This document shows positions 18,654 to 27,351 of a DNA stretch of 64,000 nucleotides, piece by piece; the first letter of the stretch is position 1, and the number at the start of each line of letters is the position of its first letter. Origin of the DNA: Lysobacter sp. (GTDB taxonomy: Bacteria; Pseudomonadota; Gammaproteobacteria; Xanthomonadales; Xanthomonadaceae); assembly GCA_011526085.1 (NCBI GenBank), contig WYBC01000038.1:186001-250000 (forward strand), read 5' to 3'. The notes under the pieces were generated by a model. It was not told the origin of the DNA, made no database searches, and worked only from the letters and a program-made list of their open reading frames with translations. The position numbers were made by a program, and so were the translations under genes.

Positions 18654-20300
18654 ATGTCCGCAGTCCTCAAGCCCAACGATGAGGTCTCCGATCAACCGGG
18701 CGGTCTTCGCATCGCCGGTCAGGCCGAAGGGCAGGACGCCCTGTTGACCCCCGCAGCGCTGGCGCTGCTCACCCGTCTGCATCGCCGCTTCGAACCCCAG
18801 CGCCAGCTGCGGCTGGCCGCGCGGCTGGCGCGGCAGTCCGAATTCGACGCCGGCGCGCTCCCGGCCTTTCGCGACGACACCCGTGCGATCCGCGAGGGCG
18901 ACTGGCGGGTGGCGCCGATCCCGGCGGCCCTGCTCGACCGCCGGGTGGAGATCACCGGCCCGGTCGATCCGAAGATGGTCATCAACGCCCTGAACTCGGG
19001 CGCCAACTGCTACATGGCCGATTTCGAGGACTCCACCGCCCCGACCTGGGCGAACCTGATCCAGGGCCAGCGCGCGCTCCGCGATGCGGTCGCGGGTACA
19101 TTGGAGTTCGACGGCAACGGCAAGCAGTACCGCATGAAGCCGGAAGCCGAGCGCGCGGTGCTGCTGGTGCGCCCGCGCGGCTGGCATCTCGACGAGAAGC
19201 ACGTGATCGTCGACGGCGCGCCGATCTCTGGCGGCCTGTTCGACCTCGCGCTGTTCGCGTTCCACAACGCGTCCGCGCTCACCGCGAAGGACCGCGGCCC
19301 GTACTTCTATCTGCCGAAGCTGCAGTGCATGGAAGAAGCGGCGCTGTGGAACGCGGTGCTGGACGAGATCGAGGTGCAGCTGAATCTGCCGCAGGGCGCG
19401 ATGAAGGTCACCGTGCTGATCGAGACCCTGCCGGCGGCGTTCGAGATGGACGAGATCCTGCACGCGCTGCGCAGCCGCATCGTCGGCCTGAACTGCGGCC
19501 GCTGGGACTACATCTTTTCCTACATCAAGACCCTGCGTGCGCATCGCGACCGGGTGCTGCCCGAGCGCGGCCAGGTGACGATGACCCAGCCGTTCCTCAA
19601 GGCGTATTCGGAACTGCTGATCAGGACCTGCCACCGTCGCGGCGCGCATGCGATGGGCGGCATGGCCGCGCAGATTCCGAATCCGCGCGACGCCGAGGCC
19701 AACGCCGCCGCGTTCGCGCGGGTCGAAGCCGACAAGCTGCGCGAAGCCGGCGCCGGCCACGACGGCACCTGGGTGGCGCATCCGGGCATGGTCGCGCTGG
19801 CGCGCGGCATCTTCGACGCGCGCATGCCGGGCCCGCACCAGCACGACGTGCGCCGCGAGGACGTGAACGTCTCGGCCGAAGATCTGCTGAAGCCGTCGCT
19901 GGGCACGATCACCGCCGCCGGTTTCTTCGGCAACGTCGAGGTCTGCGTGCGCTATCTCGCCGCGTGGCTGGACGGCAACGGCTGCGTGCCCATCCACGGG
20001 ATGATGGAAGACGCCGCCACCGCCGAGATTTCGCGCGCGCAGCTGTGGCAGTGGCTGCATCACGCCGATTCGCGCGACCAAGCGTCGCGCGGGAGCCAGC
20101 TGCATCTCGACGACGGATCGCCGGTCGATTTCGCATTGCTGGACCGCGCGCTGATCGGGCTGCCGTCGAAGCTCGCCGCCGATCCGACCGTCGCGGGCCT
20201 CGCGCGCGTCGACGAAGCCATCGCGCTGCTCGCCGACCTCACCCACCGCGACACGCTCGCCGATTTCCTCACGCTGCCGGCCTACGAACGCATCGATTGA
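18654..20300 (+). CDS. aceB: Malate synthase A
   Basis: Malate synthase condenses glyoxylate and acetyl-CoA to malate in the glyoxylate shunt. The 548-residue protein has the isoform A length. Recognisable segments are NCYMADFEDSTAPTW, LLVRPRGWHL, FYLPKLQCMEEAALW, the acidic active-site region VLIETLPAAFEMDEILH, and GLNCGRWDYIFSYIKTL. GGAG lies about 7 bp upstream of the ATG. It is followed by isocitrate lyase and preceded by a divergent LysR gene. Together with beta-oxidation genes earlier in the window it supports growth on fatty acids or acetate. Confidence 0.97.
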   Translation: MSAVLKPNDEVSDQPGGLRIAGQAEGQDALLTPAALALLTRLHRRFEPQRQLRLAARLARQSEFDAGALPAFRDDTRAIREGDWRVAPIPAALLDRRVEITGPVDPKMVINALNSGANCYMADFEDSTAPTWANLIQGQRALRDAVAGTLEFDGNGKQYRMKPEAERAVLLVRPRGWHLDEKHVIVDGAPISGGLFDLALFAFHNASALTAKDRGPYFYLPKLQCMEEAALWNAVLDEIEVQLNLPQGAMKVTVLIETLPAAFEMDEILHALRSRIVGLNCGRWDYIFSYIKTLRAHRDRVLPERGQVTMTQPFLKAYSELLIRTCHRRGAHAMGGMAAQIPNPRDAEANAAAFARVEADKLREAGAGHDGTWVAHPGMVALARGIFDARMPGPHQHDVRREDVNVSAEDLLKPSLGTITAAGFFGNVEVCVRYLAAWLDGNGCVPIHGMMEDAATAEISRAQLWQWLHHADSRDQASRGSQLHLDDGSPVDFALLDRALIGLPSKLAADPTVAGLARVDEAIALLADLTHRDTLADFLTLPAYERID

Positions 20301-20312
20301 TCGATGGCTTTA

Positions 20313-20418
20313 TGTGGGAGCGACGCAAGTCGCGACAGGGTTGCCGGCATGTCTGTCGCGACTTGCGTCGCTCCCACAGGATCAAAAACAAAGCATCGGG
20401 GCTGAAGCCCCTCCTACA
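20313..20418. repeat. Intergenic hairpin repeats between aceB and aceA
   Basis: TGTGGGAGCGACGCAAGTCG begins a 26-base arm at 20313-20338 that is repeated as its exact reverse complement at 20353-20378, with a 14-base loop. GGGAGCGACGCAAGTCGCGA-type inverted repeats are common in Xanthomonadaceae and pseudomonads. A second short palindrome, GGGGCTGAAGCCCC, follows at 20398-20411, related to the repeats at 4160, 38561 and 49301. The strong stem could attenuate transcription from aceB into aceA. Confidence 0.85.
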
Positions 20419-20447
20419 AAAGACAACTGTCCCCACAGGAACCCGCC

Positions 20448-21749
20448 ATGAAGACCACGCTCCCCACCGCCGAACAACTGAAGCTGGACTGGACCAACAA
20501 CCCGCGCTGGGCCGGCATCACCCGTCCCTACAGCGCCGAAGACGTGGTCCGCCTGCGCGGCACCGTGCCGGTGGAACATTCGATCGCCCGCCTCGGGTCG
20601 GAGAAGCTCTGGAAATATCTGCAGACCGAAGACTTCGTGAACGCGCTGGGCGCGCTCACCGGCAACCAGGCGATGCAGCAGGTCAAGGCCGGGCTCAAGG
20701 CGATCTATCTCAGCGGCTGGCAGGTCGCGGCCGACGCCAACATCGCCGGCGAGATGTACCCGGACCAGTCGCTGTATCCGGCGAACTCGGTGCCGCAGGT
20801 GGTGAAGCGCATCAACAACACCCTGCTGCGCGCCGACCAGATCCAGTGCGCCGAAGGCAGCGGCGACATCGACTTCCTGCAGCCGATCGTGGCCGACGCC
20901 GAAGCCGGTTTCGGCGGCGTGCTCAACGCGTTCGAGCTGATGAAGGCGATGATCGAGGCCGGCGCGTCGGGCGTGCATTTCGAGGACCAGCTGGCCAGCG
21001 TGAAGAAGTGCGGTCACATGGGCGGCAAGGTGCTGGTGCCGACCCGCGAAGCGGTCGAGAAGCTGGTCGCCGCGCGTCTCGCCGCGGACGTGATGGGCAC
21101 GCCGACGATCATCGTCGCCCGCACCGACGCCGAGGCCGCCGATCTGCTGACCAGCGACATCGATCCGAACGATCTGCCGCACTGCACCGGCGAGCGCACC
21201 GTCGAAGGCTTCTACAAGACGAAGAACGGCCTGGACCAGGCGATCAGCCGCGGCCTCGCCTACGCGCCGTACGCCGATCTGGTGTGGTGCGAGACCGGCA
21301 AGCCGGATCTCGAATTCGCGCGCAAGTTCGCCGAAGCCATCCACGCCAGGTTCCCGGGCAAGCTGCTGGCCTACAACTGCTCGCCGAGCTTCAACTGGAA
21401 GAAGAACCTCGACGACGCCACCATCGCGAAGTTCCAGAAGGAAATCGCGAGCTACGGCTACAAGTTCCAGTTCATCACGCTCGCCGGTTTCCACGCCCTG
21501 AACTATTCGATGTTCAACCTCGCGCACGGCTATGCCCGCCGCCAGATGAGCGCCTTCGTCGAGCTGCAGGAGGCCGAATTCGCCGCCGCCGATCGCGGCT
21601 TCACCGCGGTCAAGCACCAGCGCGAAGTGGGCACCGGCTATTTCGACAGCGTGACCCAGACCATCCAGGGCGGCCAGTCCTCGACGGTCGCGCTGAAGGG
21701 CTCCACCGAGGAAGAGCAGTTCCACGAAACGCCGGCCGCAGCGGCGTGA
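20448..21749 (+). CDS. aceA: Isocitrate lyase
   Basis: Isocitrate lyase splits isocitrate to succinate and glyoxylate. The 433-residue length is standard. The catalytic Cys188 lies in the diagnostic [13 protein letters not shown] motif. The metal and substrate segments [16 protein letters not shown] and [14 protein letters not shown] are intact. AGGAA precedes the ATG. The operon mate aceB is upstream, separated by hairpin repeats. Confidence 0.97.
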   Translation: MKTTLPTAEQLKLDWTNNPRWAGITRPYSAEDVVRLRGTVPVEHSIARLGSEKLWKYLQTEDFVNALGALTGNQAMQQVKAGLKAIYLSGWQVAADANIAGEMYPDQSLYPANSVPQVVKRINNTLLRADQIQCAEGSGDIDFLQPIVADAEAGFGGVLNAFELMKAMIEAGASGVHFEDQLASVKKCGHMGGKVLVPTREAVEKLVAARLAADVMGTPTIIVARTDAEAADLLTSDIDPNDLPHCTGERTVEGFYKTKNGLDQAISRGLAYAPYADLVWCETGKPDLEFARKFAEAIHARFPGKLLAYNCSPSFNWKKNLDDATIAKFQKEIASYGYKFQFITLAGFHALNYSMFNLAHGYARRQMSAFVELQEAEFAAADRGFTAVKHQREVGTGYFDSVTQTIQGGQSSTVALKGSTEEEQFHETPAAAA

Positions 21750-21849
21750 CGATCCGAAGCGCGATATCCCGGCCATGACTTTCGTCATGGCCGGACGCGG
21801 CTTCGCCCATGCTCCAATGGGGGTTCTTCCTCCGTCTACCAGAACCCCC

Positions 21850-22296
21850 ATGCGCATCGTCCTCTCGACGGCGATCCTCGCCGTCACGTTGTTCGCTTCG
21901 CCCGCTTTCGCCGAAGGCGCCGGCACCATCGATTCCACGCCCGACCAGATCCGCACCGCGCAGGACGACCTGCGCAAGGTCGTCGAATCGAAATCCGGCA
22001 AGTACTCCTATTTCACCGACGAGGACCGCAAGGACATCCTCTCGCGCCAGGACCAGGTGTTGGCCCTGATCGACGGCAAGACCGCGATCGCGGAGCTGTC
22101 GCCCGAAGATCGGATCGCGCTCGACAAGGCGCTGGCGGACGTGCGCGCGGCGGTCGCCCGCGCCGAAGACAACCGCCTGATCTGCGAGCGGATCAAGCCG
22201 GTGGGCTCCAACCGCCCCGAGAACAAGTGCATGACCGTCGGCCAGCGCCGCAAGCTGCGCGAACGCGGCCAGAGCCAGATGTCCCGCGATCCCTGA
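21850..22296 (+). CDS. Secreted protein with conserved Cys pair, paralogue 1
   Basis: No named family was recognised. A signal peptide covers residues 1-21 (MRIVLSTAILAVTLFASPAFA). The mature part is helical and charged. It ends with the shared motif ICE-x5-GSNR-x4-CMTxxQR, in which two cysteines could form a disulfide in the periplasm. The start at 21850 is preferred over 21775 because the signal peptide begins there. It heads a tandem set with 22547-23053 and 23150-23629 and is the most divergent member. A good terminator follows at 22367. Confidence 0.82.
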   Translation: MRIVLSTAILAVTLFASPAFAEGAGTIDSTPDQIRTAQDDLRKVVESKSGKYSYFTDEDRKDILSRQDQVLALIDGKTAIAELSPEDRIALDKALADVRAAVARAEDNRLICERIKPVGSNRPENKCMTVGQRRKLRERGQSQMSRDP

Positions 22297-22366
22297 ACGC
22301 CCCGGCCCGGCCTGGCGATCGCCGGCCCGCCGAACGCGACTGCTGCACACGACTGCTGCGACAGGA

Positions 22367-22394
22367 AAGCCCCGGATATCCGGGGCTTTTTTAT
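22367..22394 (+). terminator. Rho-independent terminator
   Basis: AAGCCCCGGATATCCGGGGC forms a strong stem and is followed directly by TTTTTTATT. It ends the transcript of the first secreted paralogue. Confidence 0.9.
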
Positions 22395-22546
22395 TCGCAC
22401 TGGCGAAATCCGGTCGTTCCGTGTCAATCTCCGGCTCATGCCGTCGAGCTTCGCCTCCACGGCCCCCGGGGCGCCGTGGCATGAGGCCCGCGCTTCCGTC
22501 GATGATCCTGCCCCCGCATGATTGCCTGAACAGGAGCCGCGTCCTC

Positions 22547-23053
22547 ATGAAAGCCGTTTCCGTGAAATCGTTCCTCGCCGGTCTGGCCCTGTCGCTGGTT
22601 TGCGCAGCCGCCTTCGCCTCCGCCGATCCGCAACAGCTCACCATCCGCGACATCGTCACCCAGCAGACCCAACTGCGCGCGCAGGTCGTCGCCGGCAAGG
22701 GTGCGTTCAAGGACATGGAACAGCGCGACCGCGCCGCGCTGATCGAGCGCCAGGATCGCGTGCTCGCCATGCTCGGCGGCGCGCAGACCCTCGACGTGAT
22801 GCCGCCGGACCAGCGCACCGTGGTGTTCAACGATCTGGAGTGGATCAAGGCCGCGGTCACCAAAGCCGAGGACGAACGGATGATCTGCGAATACACGCGG
22901 ATCGCCGGCTCCAACCGGATGAAATCCGTATGCATGACCGCGAAGCAGCAGCGCGAGCACCAGCAGCGCGCGCGCGCCTCGCTGAATCGCGGTCAGATGT
23001 GCGGCGAATCGTCGATCGGTTGCCTCGGCGACGAAGCGAACCGCGGCCGTTGA
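22547..23053 (+). CDS. Secreted protein with conserved Cys pair, paralogue 2
   Basis: The 168-residue exported protein of unknown function has a signal peptide (about 1-25, ending CAAAFASA). Residues 26-120 are almost identical to paralogue 3 (SADPQQLTIRDIVTQQTQL, AGGAQTLD-type stretch). The ICEYTR-GSNR-CMTAKQQR motif carries the shared Cys pair. A unique tail adds two more cysteines (GQMCGESSIGCLG). CAGGAG lies about 12 bp upstream of the ATG. It has its own unit between the terminator at 22367 and the next paralogue. Confidence 0.84.
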   Translation: MKAVSVKSFLAGLALSLVCAAAFASADPQQLTIRDIVTQQTQLRAQVVAGKGAFKDMEQRDRAALIERQDRVLAMLGGAQTLDVMPPDQRTVVFNDLEWIKAAVTKAEDERMICEYTRIAGSNRMKSVCMTAKQQREHQQRARASLNRGQMCGESSIGCLGDEANRGR

Positions 23054-23149
23054 TGTTCCATCGCGTCGCGCCATGCGGCGCCCGCATTCCCTAGCGTCCC
23101 CGCCTGCGACGGTGAGGGCGCCATTCCAGCAGAAAGAGGAGTCTTGCCA

Positions 23150-23629
23150 GTGAAATTCCCGTTCAAGCCGGCGTCCGCGTTGTGGGTTCTCGCGCTCGCG
23201 GCGTTCAGTTTCCTCGCCTTCGCGTCCGCCGACCCGCAGCAGCTCACGATTCGCGACATCGTCACCCAGCAGACCCAGTTGCGCGCGCAGGTCGTCGCGG
23301 GCAAGGGTGCGTTCAAGGACATGGAGAAGCGCGACCGCGCGGCGCTGATCGAACGCCAGGACCGCGTGCTCGCCATGCTCGGCGGCGCGCAGACCCTCGA
23401 CGAGATGCCGCCGGACAAGCGCACCGAAGTGTTCAACGATCTGGAATGGATCAAGGCCGCCGTCACCAAGGCCGAGGACGAGCGCATGGTCTGCGAATAC
23501 ACCCGCAGCGTCGGTTCCAACCGCATGACCTCGATCTGCATGACCGCCAAGCAGCAGCGCGAAAACCGCAGCGGCGCCCAGGACAGCCTGCGCCGCGCCT
23601 ACAAGTGCGATTCCTGCGCCGGCAACTGA
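23150..23629 (+). CDS. Secreted protein with conserved Cys pair, paralogue 3
   Basis: The 159-residue exported protein is a close copy of the preceding one. The signal peptide ends near FLAFASA. The mature part keeps the TQQTQLRAQVVAGKGAFKDM segment and the VCEYTR-GSNR-CMTAKQQR motif, with two extra C-terminal cysteines (KCDSCAGN). There is no ATG at the N-terminus. GTG at 23150 follows GAGGAG by about 10 bases; TTG at 23144 is the alternative. A terminator hairpin follows at 23652. The function is unknown. Confidence 0.82.
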   Translation: MKFPFKPASALWVLALAAFSFLAFASADPQQLTIRDIVTQQTQLRAQVVAGKGAFKDMEKRDRAALIERQDRVLAMLGGAQTLDEMPPDKRTEVFNDLEWIKAAVTKAEDERMVCEYTRSVGSNRMTSICMTAKQQRENRSGAQDSLRRAYKCDSCAGN

Positions 23630-23651
23630 GCGCGCACCTCGCATGCGATCG

Positions 23652-23680
23652 AACGGCCGGCGTCATGCCGGCCGTTTGTT
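23652..23680 (+). terminator. Rho-independent terminator
   Basis: AACGGCCGGC and GCCGGCCGTT form a perfect 10-bp stem around GTCAT, followed by TGTTTTG. It is placed just after the third secreted paralogue. Confidence 0.8.
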
Positions 23681-23854
23681 TTGGGAATTCCTTTTGGGGA
23701 TGCCTGTCGGGTATTCCCTCGGGCGTTCGTTTTGCATGGCGATCGTGCGGATCGCGGTTGTTCATGGATGCGGCCGCGGTGACTGCATACTCGCGTCGAG
23801 ACCGGGAGCCGCCGCGGCGCCCGTTCCGCTCCAACCTGCGAAGGAGGCACCGTC

Positions 23855-24313
23855 ATGCCCGAAACCATCTATGACGCACTGCGCGAGAGCCACGAGGCCC
23901 AGCGTTCGCTGTGCCGCAAGCTGCTGCGGTCGAAATCCGGCACCCGGGATCGGCAGGCGTTGTTCACGACGCTCCGGATCGAACTCGCCGCGCACGCGGC
24001 GTCGGAGGAGCGCTATCTCTACGTGCCGATCCTGATGACCGATATGGGCCTGGCGTCGTCCCGCCATGCGCTGTCCGAGCATCACGAGATCGACGAGATC
24101 ATCGAAGACATGCAGGCGATCGGCGCGAACCATCGCGGCTGGTTGGCCAAGGCCCGCAAGCTGTCGGAGAAGGTGCATCACCATCTGAGGGAAGAAGAAA
24201 AGAAATTCTTCCAGGTGTCGGGAAAAATCCTGAGCGCGGCGCAGAAGACGAAGCTCGCGAAGCAGTACCGCAGGGACTTCGCCCGGATGCACAAGGCATT
24301 GGCCGAGGCCTGA
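23855..24313 (+). CDS. Hemerythrin HHE-domain protein
   Basis: Hemerythrin-like proteins hold a non-haem di-iron site in a four-helix bundle and act in oxygen, nitric oxide or iron sensing. The 152-residue protein has spaced ligands: His13 in RESHEAQ, His47 and Glu51 in AAHAASEERYLY, His76/77 in SEHHEIDE, and His107-109 then Glu113 in VHHHLREEEKKFF. The C-terminus is a basic helix. AAGGAGG precedes the start. It stands alone, with no chemotaxis or signalling domain fused. Confidence 0.9.
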   Translation: MPETIYDALRESHEAQRSLCRKLLRSKSGTRDRQALFTTLRIELAAHAASEERYLYVPILMTDMGLASSRHALSEHHEIDEIIEDMQAIGANHRGWLAKARKLSEKVHHHLREEEKKFFQVSGKILSAAQKTKLAKQYRRDFARMHKALAEA

Positions 24314-24364
24314 TCGATGCGCGGGTGATCTGCGGGCGGCTGGAACGGCGCCGGTCGTTCGGGC

Positions 24365-24793
24365 TCAGTCCACGTCCGGCGCGGGCTTGCGCGGCAGGCC
24401 GTCGCCCGGGTCCACGGCGGCCCAATCGACATGGGTGTCCCAGAACACGTGCGCCATCGGCGCGCGGTCGGCGTCGCCGTCGAGATTGCCCAGCGCGATG
24501 TGCAGTTCGCCCGGCCAGCGCTCCGAACGGAAGAACAGCGAACTGCCGCAGTGCGCGCAGAAGCCGCGCTCGGCGCGCGGCCCGTCGAGCCCGGGCGACG
24601 AGGCGTACCAGCGCAGCGCGCCGGCAGGATCGTCGATGCGGGCGCGGTCGGCCGCCATTCCGAACCAGGTCACGTAGGCCGCGCCGTGCGCGCGCCGGCA
24701 CATCGAGCAGTGGCAATGCGCCACCCATTCGCTCGGCCAGGTCACGGTGAAGCGGACATCGCCGCAGAGACAACCGCCGTGCGCTTGCGTCAT
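24365..24793 (-). CDS. GFA/CENP-V family zinc protein
   Basis: This is a small 142-residue protein of the Gfa-like (glutathione-dependent formaldehyde-activating) fold with two structural zinc sites. Cysteine motifs are GGCLCGDVRF (residues about 6-15), HCHCSMCRRAHG (about 28-39) and GFCAHCGSSLFF (about 77-88). Most members are uncharacterised despite the family name, so a role in formaldehyde metabolism should not be assumed. The start at 24793 is chosen by the motif position; the frame extends upstream to 24940 through sequence without family features. Confidence 0.9.
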   Translation of the reverse strand: MTQAHGGCLCGDVRFTVTWPSEWVAHCHCSMCRRAHGAAYVTWFGMAADRARIDDPAGALRWYASSPGLDGPRAERGFCAHCGSSLFFRSERWPGELHIALGNLDGDADRAPMAHVFWDTHVDWAAVDPGDGLPRKPAPDVD

Positions 24794-24882
24794 GGTCCGC
24801 TCCCGGTGTCGAATGGGCCGCAGCATACGCCACGGCGCGCGCGCCGGTGTCGTCGCCCTTTCCCTTCCGGAGCCCAACCCGT

Positions 24883-25443
24883 ATGCATGCCCGCATGGAC
24901 GATTCGACCAGCCGCCTGACCCTGCAGAACGAAACCCCATACATCGCCATGTTCGTCGTGAGGCGAGGCGACATGACGATCGCGCGACTGCCGGGTCTCG
25001 CGCCCGGCGCCGTACTGCAGGTCCCGACCACGCAGACCTGCACGGTCGTGGCGACCACGGTGCTCGAAGGCAATACCTACACGTCGGCGCCCATCGCCTT
25101 CAACGGTGCGATGCGCTTTCTCGCGCGGGTCGTGCAGCAACAGGCGCAGGGCACCTATGCCTTCGAACTCGTGGCGATGCCGTCGAGCGATCCCCGGCAA
25201 CTGCAGTTCGAGAAGACGACCATCGGCCCGGTGACCTTCCAGTTCTCCGCGAACGGGATGCATCTGCAGTCGCTGGTGGTCGCCAACGATTTCACGATGC
25301 GGACGCTGCAGATCGGCGACATCTACAGCATCTACGCCGTGATCAACGGGATCACCACGGAGACCGTCACCATCCACGATCCCGATGCCGTCATCGCGGT
25401 CGTCGAGAAATCCGACGGGTCCTACGCCATCGAGATCCGCTGA
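24883..25443 (+). CDS. Unknown beta-rich protein convergent with the VioB-like pair
   Basis: No family was recognised for this 186-residue protein. It has no signal peptide. The sequence alternates hydrophobic and polar residues throughout, as in beta sandwiches, with two similar-looking halves (LTLQNETPYIAMFVV and VTFQFSANGMHLQSLVV). GGAG lies 10 bp before ATG 24883. ATG 24895 is an alternative. It is convergent with the VioB-like genes, with only 48 bp between stops, and could be part of the same accessory island. Confidence 0.7.
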   Translation: MHARMDDSTSRLTLQNETPYIAMFVVRRGDMTIARLPGLAPGAVLQVPTTQTCTVVATTVLEGNTYTSAPIAFNGAMRFLARVVQQQAQGTYAFELVAMPSSDPRQLQFEKTTIGPVTFQFSANGMHLQSLVVANDFTMRTLQIGDIYSIYAVINGITTETVTIHDPDAVIAVVEKSDGSYAIEIR

Positions 25444-25491
25444 GCCGCGGACCCCGATGGCGATGCGCATCGCGCGCGATGGGCGTGCCGG

Positions 25492-27351
25492 TCAATCCTC
25501 CGGAACGACGCGCATCGCCCGGCTCAGCGCCTGGCTGTCGATCTTCGGCGCGGCGGGTGCCGCGCGTTCCGCCGTGAACGCCGCCGTGCCGAAGCCCAGG
25601 AAGTTGTAGAGCAGGGTACGTTGGCCCCGGGTCAGGTCGCGCGTCACCGGCATGTAGCGGAAGTTCTCGAAGTTGGCCGGATCGGTGAGCGAACGGATGA
25701 CCTTGCCGTAGGCGCGCACCTGACGCTCGTCGCCGAGGCGCAGCCAGTTGTCCATGCACGGCGCCATCGACTCCCAGTTGGCGAGCACGTGGTTGTGCAC
25801 GTTGTCCCAGGTCGGCGGCAGCGCGGCGATGTCGGCGTCGGCGGGCAGCACGCGCAGGTACATGTAGGTGTCATTCAGCGGCGTGAAGCTGTTGCCGATG
25901 GGCAGCGTCGGCGAGTCGCCGGTCTGGAACACCCAGCCGATGACATCGCCGGCGGTGCCCAGCACGGGGAAACTCGCGCGCCCGTCGGCGCCGGTGACCT
26001 GCTGCATGCCGGTGGGCTGTCTGGCGGCCATGTCCGACATGGTGACCTTCACGCCGGCGCCCCCGGGTTTGCCGCGCACGTAGACCTGCACGGTCACCTG
26101 CGCGGTGTCGCCCTGATCGATGTACAGGTTGGGCTGCAGCGGCAGCGCACGCACCGGCGATTCCTCCAGATACGCGGTGCCGTCGCCGCCGACGATGCCG
26201 AGATTCATCCGTTCGAGCTGTGCGACCGTGCCGCTGTCCAGCGGAATGTCGATGATGCCCGACGTGGCTTCGAACGCGGCGCGGTCGTACTGGCCGAGGT
26301 CGATCTTCGCGATCTCCGCGACCGCCACCGCCGGCGGCGGATCGGCCGCGGTCAGCGTCAGCGTTCCCAGGTCGACCTTGTCGGTGGCGCGGTTCAAGCA
26401 GGGAATCGTGTTGGAGAAATCCAGCGCGAGCCCCTTGCCGGTGGCGCGGGCGAATGCCGTCGCGACGACCGGGCCGCCATCGTTCGGCGACGGATATCCG
26501 GGCACCGTCGCCATGGTGGCGATCAGCGCGCGGTCCGAGGCTTCGGTCAGCATGTCGCCGCGCCGCCACAGCCCGACCGTGCCCACCAGCAGGCTGCGCG
26601 CGGGATTGGGCTGGAAACCGCCCGCGTTGAGCTCCGCCTGCAGCGCGGTGGCGGCGGCGTTGGAGGTCGCCGAGCCGTTCGACAGCGTCGGATCGTTGTA
26701 GTAAACGGTGCGATAGGTGACGAAGCGGACCATCACGCCGAGCACATCGTCGTTGGCCATGTGCGCCCGCAGCCGCAGCAGCGCGCGCGAATCGTGCGGG
26801 TCGATCTGCAGCCCATCCGCCTTGGAGAAGCAGGTCTGCCACATCACCGACGCGACGCCGGCGATCATGTTGTTGCTGGGATTGGCGCTGAAATTGATGA
26901 AGCGATCGCTGATCCGCTCGATCCGCCGGCCGTGGATCCGGCAGCCGCCCTGGATGCCGAAGCTCATGTCGTCGAAGAACAGCTGCGAGCTCAGGGCGCC
27001 GTAGGGTTCGCAATCGACGAGCATGCCGGTGAAGCCGACCGGGGCGGTGGCGAAGCTGTCGGTGGTGTCGAGGCCGTCGCCCAGATCGACGCCGGTGATG
27101 AAGGTGTCGTAGAACGGACAGCGATAGGTGCCGTCGGGATTCCAGTTGCCCTTGGACAGCACTTCGTCGATGGCCGCCTGGCGGAAATCCCTGACCTGCC
27201 GGCTCGTCACCGGGTTGCGGTCGAGGATCGAATCGCAGGTGTCCTCGTCGTACGCGGCAGGCGCCCGGTTCTTGGAATAGTTGTTGGTGGTGACCGGGTC
27301 CCAGGCGATTTCGCCGCGGAAGTAGATGCGCGGAAATTCGAGAATGCTCAT
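25492..27351 (-). CDS. VioB N-terminal-domain-like protein
   Basis: The 619-residue protein resembles the N-terminal part of VioB, the iminophenyl-pyruvate dimer synthase of violacein biosynthesis. Shared features recalled from VioB are the opening MSILEFPRIYFRGE, the middle NDDVLGVMVRF with VGLWRRGDML, and the late YMPVTRDLTRGQ followed by a LLYNFL helix. It has no ferritin-like domain; that is encoded by the gene immediately upstream, whose stop overlaps this start (ATGA). No vioA, vioC, vioD or vioE is nearby. The product is therefore unlikely to be violacein, and the activity is unknown. Confidence 0.82.
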   Translation of the reverse strand: MSILEFPRIYFRGEIAWDPVTTNNYSKNRAPAAYDEDTCDSILDRNPVTSRQVRDFRQAAIDEVLSKGNWNPDGTYRCPFYDTFITGVDLGDGLDTTDSFATAPVGFTGMLVDCEPYGALSSQLFFDDMSFGIQGGCRIHGRRIERISDRFINFSANPSNNMIAGVASVMWQTCFSKADGLQIDPHDSRALLRLRAHMANDDVLGVMVRFVTYRTVYYNDPTLSNGSATSNAAATALQAELNAGGFQPNPARSLLVGTVGLWRRGDMLTEASDRALIATMATVPGYPSPNDGGPVVATAFARATGKGLALDFSNTIPCLNRATDKVDLGTLTLTAADPPPAVAVAEIAKIDLGQYDRAAFEATSGIIDIPLDSGTVAQLERMNLGIVGGDGTAYLEESPVRALPLQPNLYIDQGDTAQVTVQVYVRGKPGGAGVKVTMSDMAARQPTGMQQVTGADGRASFPVLGTAGDVIGWVFQTGDSPTLPIGNSFTPLNDTYMYLRVLPADADIAALPPTWDNVHNHVLANWESMAPCMDNWLRLGDERQVRAYGKVIRSLTDPANFENFRYMPVTRDLTRGQRTLLYNFLGFGTAAFTAERAAPAAPKIDSQALSRAMRVVPED

